Shown in pieces: positions 7,040-10,972 of a stretch of DNA of 10,972 nucleotides. Both the position numbers and the translations under genes were made by a program. This DNA is from an uncultured Steroidobacteraceae bacterium (GTDB lineage: Bacteria; Pseudomonadota; Gammaproteobacteria; Steroidobacterales; Steroidobacteraceae), in NCBI GenBank assembly GCA_955652625.1, contig CATPBM010000148.1, forward strand, positions 1 to 10,972. The letters are read 5' to 3'. Below the pieces are notes generated by a model, which was not told the DNA's origin, searched no databases, and saw nothing but the letters and a program-made list of their open reading frames with translations. Numbering within the stretch: position 1 is the stretch's first letter; each line of letters starts with the position of its first letter.

Positions 7040-8641
7040 TTAGTCGCGAACAGCTGGCCGGCAGCCCTTGCCACGCCGGTCCCTATCATTCCGCACCCAC
7101 AGCCCGTATGCCAGCGCCAGCGCGCCGAGGCTCATTACCAGCCAGTTTCCAACATGAGCGTACGGTGGCAGGCCGGCGTAGGGGACAATGCTTGAGACCA
7201 GCGCCACGGCGCGGAATTCCTGGGCGCGGGCGATGACTTCGCCGTGCGGGCCGATGACCGCGGAGATGCCGTCGTTGGCGGCGCGCACCATGTAGCGGCC
7301 CTCCTCCAGCGCGCGCATGCGCGCGATCTGGAAGTGCTGGTGTCGCGCGCTCGAGTGCCCGAACCAGGCGTCGTTGGTGACGTTGACGAGCGCATCCGCG
7401 CGCGATAACACCCTCAGCATGGAGCTGCCGTAAGCATCCTCGTAGCACACCGTGGTGCCGAGCTTCAGGTGCGCCGCTGGCAGCGGCGGCTGATCCGCGG
7501 CACCGGGAGTGAAGTCGGAGTACGGCAGGCTCATCAGGCGCATCCAGGCGCGCACGAAGTGGGGAACGGGGAAGAACTCCGCGAACGGCACGAGGTGATG
7601 CTTGTCGTACCAGCTCACCGTCTCATCAAGCGCCAGCACGGAGTTGTAGTAGCGTTGCGCGGCAGGCTGATCCGCCTGCCCTTGCGCGCGCAGCACGCCG
7701 AGCACCAGCGCCGAACCATGGGCGCGGGCTTCACGGTAAAGGTTGTTGAGGTACTAGACGAGGTAGTTGGCAACCCCGGCGGGCGCCGACTCGGGCCAGA
7801 CGATCAGGCTGGTGCCGAGCACTTTCTCGGTGAGTGTCTGATAGAGCTTGAGCGTCGTGTCGTGATTGCTCTCCAGCCATTTCTCATCCTGCGGGATTGC
7901 CCCCTGCACCACGGCCACCGTTAGCGGCGACCCCGAAGCATGGGTCCATGAGCGCCCGTGCAGCGCCGCTCCGAGGCCCCAGAGCACGATGAGCGTGGCG
8001 GCAGCAATGAGGCGTGTGCGTAGCGCCGTCGTGCAGGCCAACGCGGTCAGCGCACCCGCGCTCACCAGCAGGACGGCGCTGATACCGTAGACGCCGGTCA
8101 GCGGGGCGAAGCCGGCGAGCCAGGTGTCGGTCTGCGAGTAACCGAGGGACAGCCAGGAGAACCCCGAGAGGAACCAGCCGCGCCACCACTCGATAAGAAG
8201 CCACGCCGCAGGCAGCGCGATCAGCCAGCGCACCCACCCGCTCGCGGGCAGCCAGCGGGCGATCGCGTAGCCGAGCGCGGCGTGATACAGCCCCATGACG
8301 CCGACGAGCCCGAGCATGAGGGAGAGCGCAAGCCACACGGGCGCGCCGCCAAAGCCGTGGATGCTGACGTACAGCCAGTAGGTGCCCGCGGCGAAGGTGG
8401 CGGCGCCGAACCAAAAACCCAGACGTGCCGCCTCGCGCGGCCCCGCGCCCTGCCACAGCCACATGAGCACCGCAGGCGAGAGCATTGCGAGCGGCCACAG
8501 GTTCAGCGGCGCGAACGAGGTGGTAAGCAGCGCCCCGGCGAGGAAGGCGAGCAGCGTGCGCAGCACGGCGGATGCCGGCCGCGCCAGGGCGTAAGGCTCT
8601 CGCGCCGTGTCCACGGCGGCACTGCCGGCGGAAGCTCCCAT
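7040..8641 (-). pseudogene. lnt: Apolipoprotein N-acyltransferase, interrupted by one in-frame TAG
   Basis: Lnt is the inner-membrane enzyme that adds the third acyl chain to the N-terminal Cys of lipoproteins. The reading frame spans 534 codons, about the normal length (E. coli 512 aa), but codon 296 is TAG (7754-7756). The first part (295 aa) has several membrane segments (for example LRTLLAFLAGALL) and enters the nitrilase domain, with catalytic Glu284 in IVWPES. After the TAG the same frame continues as YLNNLYREARAHGSALVLGVL, with Lys347 in YDKHHLVPF, Cys399 in TTVCYED, and a final membrane helix (VGNWLVMSLGALALAYGLWV). Spacing of Lys to Cys (52) equals that in E. coli Lnt (K335/C387). 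Every key residue is thus present, and nothing but the TAG is damaged. Starts at ATG eight bases after corC; ends in TAA. Called a pseudogene because the plain reading is a truncated product without Lys and Cys. A sequencing error, suppression or readthrough remain possible. Confidence 0.88.
7754..7756 (-). other. In-frame amber (TAG) codon inside lnt
   Basis: On the minus strand the reading is GCC AAC TAC CTC GTC TAG TAC CTC AAC AAC, in one unbroken frame. The codon sits 12 residues after catalytic Glu284 and before catalytic Lys347 and Cys399. A single base change would restore a sense codon (for example CAG Gln or GAG Glu). None of the nine genes in the window ends in TAG: six end in TGA and three in TAA. 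Confidence 0.97.
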
Positions 8642-8649
8642 GCCCGGGC

Positions 8650-9525
8650 TCAGCTCGTGCCGCCCGCGGGGCGCTCTTCCGGCGGCGGCAGCACGTCGTG
8701 CGGCGCCACCACTCGCAGCGTATCGATGCGGCGGTGATCGGCGCGCAGCACGCGAAACTCGAAGCCATCGATGTGCGCCGTCTCACCACGCCGCGCCAGG
8801 CGGCCGAGCTGCTTCATGAGAAGCCCCGCCACCGTGTCGACGCCCTCTTGCTCCGACAACTGCGCGCCGAAGTAAGCGTTGAATTCCTCGATGCGCGTGA
8901 CACCGCGCACGGTGAACTGCCGTTCCGCGTCGCGGCGGATGTTGTGTTCGTCCTCGACGTCGAACTCATCGTCGATCTCGCCGACGATCTGCTCGATCAC
9001 GTCTTCGATGGTGCACAGTCCCGACACGCCGCCGTACTCATCGACCACGATCGCCATGTGATTGCGGCTGCGGCGGAACTCCTTGAGCAGCACGTTCAGC
9101 CGCTTGGACTCGGGTACGAACACCGCGGGGCGCATGTACTCGCGGATATCGAAGCGCTCGCGCGCCGCGGCCGCGGTGAGGCGCAGCAGGTCCTTCGCCA
9201 GCAGGATGCCGACGATGTCGTCGCGGTCCTCGTCCATCACCGGAAAGCGCGAGTGCCCTGACTCGACCACCACCGGCAGGATGCGCGCAGCCGGCTCATG
9301 ACGGCGCACGAACACCATCTGCGCGCGCGGCACCATGATGTCGCGCACCTGCAGGTCGCCCACCTCCAGCACGCCCTCGAGCATGGTAAGCGCGTCACTG
9401 TCGATGAGCCCGCGGTCGGTCGCATCGCGCAGCATGACCACCAGCTCCTTGCGGTCCTGCGGGTCCGCCAGCCCCTGGGTGAGGCGCTTCAGCCAGCGTC
9501 CGGTGGTGTTCAGATCCTTCGCCAT
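8650..9525 (-). CDS. corC: CorC/YbeX-type CBS-domain protein
   Basis: A cytoplasmic protein of 291 residues, of the CorC/YbeX family, linked to Mg/Co efflux and, in E. coli YbeX, to ribosome and RNA metabolism; the molecular role is not settled. The first CBS domain (about 62-120) has IMVPRAQMVFV and HSRFPVMDED...VGILLAKDLL. The second (about 130-187) has VVDEYGGVSGLCTIEDVIEQIVGEI. A CorC_HlyC-type C-terminal domain (about 198-275) ends in a Pro/Glu-rich tail. There is no membrane DUF21 domain, which separates it from HlyC/CorB-type transporters. The frame is open upstream to 9870, but those residues are only a shadow of ybeY. I chose the ATG at 9525 because MAKDLN begins the family-like sequence, and GGAG (nine bases upstream) or GAGG (three) can serve as ribosome binding site. 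It starts five bases after ybeY, and lnt follows eight bases after its TGA. Confidence 0.94.
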   Translation of the reverse strand: MAKDLNTTGRWLKRLTQGLADPQDRKELVVMLRDATDRGLIDSDALTMLEGVLEVGDLQVRDIMVPRAQMVFVRRHEPAARILPVVVESGHSRFPVMDEDRDDIVGILLAKDLLRLTAAAARERFDIREYMRPAVFVPESKRLNVLLKEFRRSRNHMAIVVDEYGGVSGLCTIEDVIEQIVGEIDDEFDVEDEHNIRRDAERQFTVRGVTRIEEFNAYFGAQLSEQEGVDTVAGLLMKQLGRLARRGETAHIDGFEFRVLRADHRRIDTLRVVAPHDVLPPPEERPAGGTS

Positions 9526-9530
9526 CTGCC

Positions 9531-10007
9531 TCAGCTCCGGTAAGGGTTGGCGAATCCGAGCCGGCGCAACACCGCGATCTCGCGGCGTTCCATGCGCCGC
9601 GCGTCCGCGACGCGCTCGTGATCGTAGCCGACAAGGTGCAGCGTGCCGTGCACGATCAGGTGCGCCCAGTACGCGCGCAGCGTCTTGTCCTGCGCGCGCG
9701 CCTCCGCGCGCAGCACGCGCGGGCAGACCACCAGCTCGCCCAGGATCTGCGGGTCGCGCCCCGGCGCGCGCGGCATACGCGCGGCGGGAAAGGACAGCAC
9801 GTTGGTAGGCGCATCCCGGCCGCGAAAGCGCGCGTTGAGCCGGCGGCTCTCGGGAGCCCCGACCACGCACACGCCCACCTCGCTGCCTGCCGCGCGCCGC
9901 CCGAGGGCGGCGCTCGCCCAGTGCTCGAGCTCACCGCGCGGCGGGGACCAGTCGCGCACGCGGCGCTGAAAATCCAGCTGCAGGCCGCGCTTTTGCGCGG
10001 CGCTCAC
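9531..10007 (-). CDS. ybeY: Endoribonuclease YbeY (16S rRNA maturation)
   Basis: YbeY is a zinc-dependent endoribonuclease for 16S rRNA 3'-end maturation and 70S ribosome quality control, in the cytoplasm. The 158-residue product has the diagnostic zinc motif, H120-G-T-L-H124-L-V-G-Y-D-H130, and the conserved upstream segment LNARFRGRDAPTNVLSFP with the functionally important Arg near residue 59. LGELVVCP (89-96) matches the strand usually read LGDIVIC. Length is normal (E. coli 155). The start is GTG, overlapping the phoH-like stop by four bases (GTGA). A GGAGG six bases upstream supports it. Adjacency to phoH and corC is one of the most conserved bacterial gene pairings, consistent with shared roles in RNA and ribosome metabolism. 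Intact, with TGA stop. Confidence 0.96.
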   Translation of the reverse strand: MSAAQKRGLQLDFQRRVRDWSPPRGELEHWASAALGRRAAGSEVGVCVVGAPESRRLNARFRGRDAPTNVLSFPAARMPRAPGRDPQILGELVVCPRVLRAEARAQDKTLRAYWAHLIVHGTLHLVGYDHERVADARRMERREIAVLRRLGFANPYRS

Positions 10008-10972
10008 TGGGAGCCTCCGCGCGCTTCGTAGGCCTGCACGATGCGCTGCACCAGCGGGTGGCGCACCACGTCCTGCGCATCGAAGAAAGTGAACGCAACC
10101 CCCTCCACTGCGCGCAACACGTCGACCACGTGGCTGAGTCCGGACTGCTTGCCCGCGGGCAGATCGGTCTGGGTGATGTCCCCGGTCACGACAGCCTTGG
10201 AGCCGAAGCCTATCCGGGTGAGGAACATTTTCATCTGCTCGATGGTGGTGTTCTGGGCCTCATCGAGAATGATGAATGAATCGTTGAGCGAGCGGCCGCG
10301 CATAAACGCGAGCGGCGCCACCTCGATGACGTTGCGCTCGATGAAGCGCGCGACGCGATCGAAGCCCATCATTTCGTAGAGCGCGTCGTACATCGGCCGC
10401 AGGTACGGATCGACCTTCTGGGTCAGGTCCCCGGGCAGGAACCCCAGGCGCTCGCCCGCTTCCACCGCCGGCCGCACCAGTATCAGGCGCCGCACACGAT
10501 CTGCCTGCAGTGCCTCCACGGCACACGCCACCGCGAGATAGGTCTTGCCGGTGCCCGCCGGCCCGATCCCCAAGGTCAGGTCGCTGCTGCGGATGTGCGC
10601 AAGATAGTCGCGCTGGTGAGCGCCGCGGGCACGGATGCCGCCGCGCGGCACGTGCACGCCGTGCTCGCGCGGATCCGCATCCACTGCCGGCGGCCCGGAT
10701 TGGCGCTCGTGCAGCGCCAGGTGCACGCGCTCGGGGGTGACGTCGTCGGTGGCGGTGAGGGCGAACAGCTCGCGCAACACGCCTTCCGCACTGTCGGCCC
10801 GCGCGCCGCTGACGCGAAACACATCGCCGCGGCGATGAATGCGCACGCCCAGACGCGACTCGAGCAGCCGCAGGTTCTCATCCAGCGGACCGCAGAGATT
10901 CGCGAGCCGCGCGTTGTCCGCTGGGCCGAGGTCGAATTCCCGCTGGGGCTCGGGCGATGAGGCAGCCACCAG
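10004..10972 (-). CDS. phoH: PhoH-like ATPase (YbeZ); true start may lie beyond window edge
   Basis: A PhoH-family P-loop ATPase (YbeZ in E. coli), a cytoplasmic partner of YbeY thought to act in RNA or ribosome handling. Numbering from the GTG at 10969 gives 321 residues. Walker A is GPAGTGKT (136-143) and Walker B is FIILDEAQ (232-239). Other family signatures are LVRPAVEAGERLGFLPGDL, AFMRGRSLNDSF, TGDITQTDLP and the C-terminal VRHPLVQRIVQAYE. The first roughly 90 residues resemble the small KH-like N-terminal domain of this family (LGPADNARLANLCGPLDENLR). The frame stays open to the window edge. The GTG at 10969 gives a plausible N-terminus, but only three bases precede it, so the real start may be slightly upstream. 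The first-seen gene of the leftward unit; no promoter is visible. It overlaps ybeY by four bases. Catalytic P-loop residues are intact. Confidence 0.96.
   Translation of the reverse strand: MVAASSPEPQREFDLGPADNARLANLCGPLDENLRLLESRLGVRIHRRGDVFRVSGARADSAEGVLRELFALTATDDVTPERVHLALHERQSGPPAVDADPREHGVHVPRGGIRARGAHQRDYLAHIRSSDLTLGIGPAGTGKTYLAVACAVEALQADRVRRLILVRPAVEAGERLGFLPGDLTQKVDPYLRPMYDALYEMMGFDRVARFIERNVIEVAPLAFMRGRSLNDSFIILDEAQNTTIEQMKMFLTRIGFGSKAVVTGDITQTDLPAGKQSGLSHVVDVLRAVEGVAFTFFDAQDVVRHPLVQRIVQAYEARGGSQ
10014..10018 (-). promoter_or_regulatory. Ribosome binding site of ybeY
   Basis: GGAGG on the minus strand, six bases before the GTG start of ybeY and inside the end of the phoH-like gene. 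It is the strongest Shine-Dalgarno match in the unit and decides in favour of the GTG start at 10007. Confidence 0.75.

Noticed and set aside
6393..7043. 216-residue plus-strand frame opposite the protease N-terminus
   Set aside because: Composition (runs of Arg) is the antisense of the Ala/Pro-rich linker and protease; no independent support.
7040..7705. Separate gene for the C-terminal half of Lnt starting at GTG 7705
   Set aside because: The GTG codes for a residue inside a core strand (SALVLGVL) of the nitrilase fold and has no Shine-Dalgarno; the matching sequence extends upstream to the TAG.
9526..9870. N-terminal extension of corC by 115 residues from an upstream GTG
   Set aside because: The extra sequence is an alternative frame of ybeY, Arg/Ala-rich and unlike CorC; the ATG at 9525 gives a normal-length protein.
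1..10972. Mobile elements, CRISPR, tRNA/rRNA, phage or defence genes
   Set aside because: Looked for repeats, transposase motifs, clover-leaf candidates and unusual gene blocks; none seen. GC-rich short repeats are ordinary for this composition.

Overview
The window is a high-GC stretch of bacterial chromosome that is almost entirely coding. It very probably comes from a gammaproteobacterium: gene order phoH(ybeZ)-ybeY-corC(ybeX)-lnt followed by leuS-lptE is the classic gammaproteobacterial arrangement, and a TonB-dependent outer-membrane receptor shows a Gram-negative envelope. A Xanthomonadales/Nevskiales/Steroidobacterales-type lineage would fit the GC content and receptor style, but that is inference and no marker here settles it.

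Layout. Positions 1-1790 (+ strand) hold the 3' part of a TonB-dependent receptor whose start lies left of the window. It converges on a large leftward unit (10972 down to 1818, - strand) of eight tightly packed genes: phoH-like ATPase, ybeY (16S rRNA maturation endonuclease), corC (CBS-domain protein), lnt (apolipoprotein N-acyltransferase), a DegP/DegQ-type protease, leuS (leucyl-tRNA synthetase), lptE (LPS-assembly lipoprotein) and a small uncharacterised protein with an HExxH zinc-protease-like motif. Junctions are overlaps or gaps of at most 14 bases, so the genes look co-transcribed from a promoter right of the window. No gene-free stretch exceeds about 30 bases, and no RNA gene, mobile element, repeat array or CRISPR was seen.

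Themes. The unit mixes RNA/translation quality (phoH, ybeY, leuS) with envelope biogenesis and quality control (lnt, the HtrA-type protease, lptE). Both the HtrA-type protease and LptE carry lipoboxes, so both would be Lnt substrates.

The most notable anomaly is in lnt: an otherwise full-length, intact reading frame is interrupted by a single in-frame TAG (7754-7756) between catalytic Glu and catalytic Lys/Cys. The frame and family similarity continue without a break on both sides. TAG is not used as a stop by any of the nine genes here. A sequencing error, a recent nonsense mutation, or readthrough/suppression are all possible. Other points of interest are the lipoprotein-type HtrA protease sitting between lnt and leuS, and the HExxH protein in the place where holA often follows lptE. 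I found no clear evidence of a wholly new multi-gene system; this is largely a housekeeping operon with a few unusual details.
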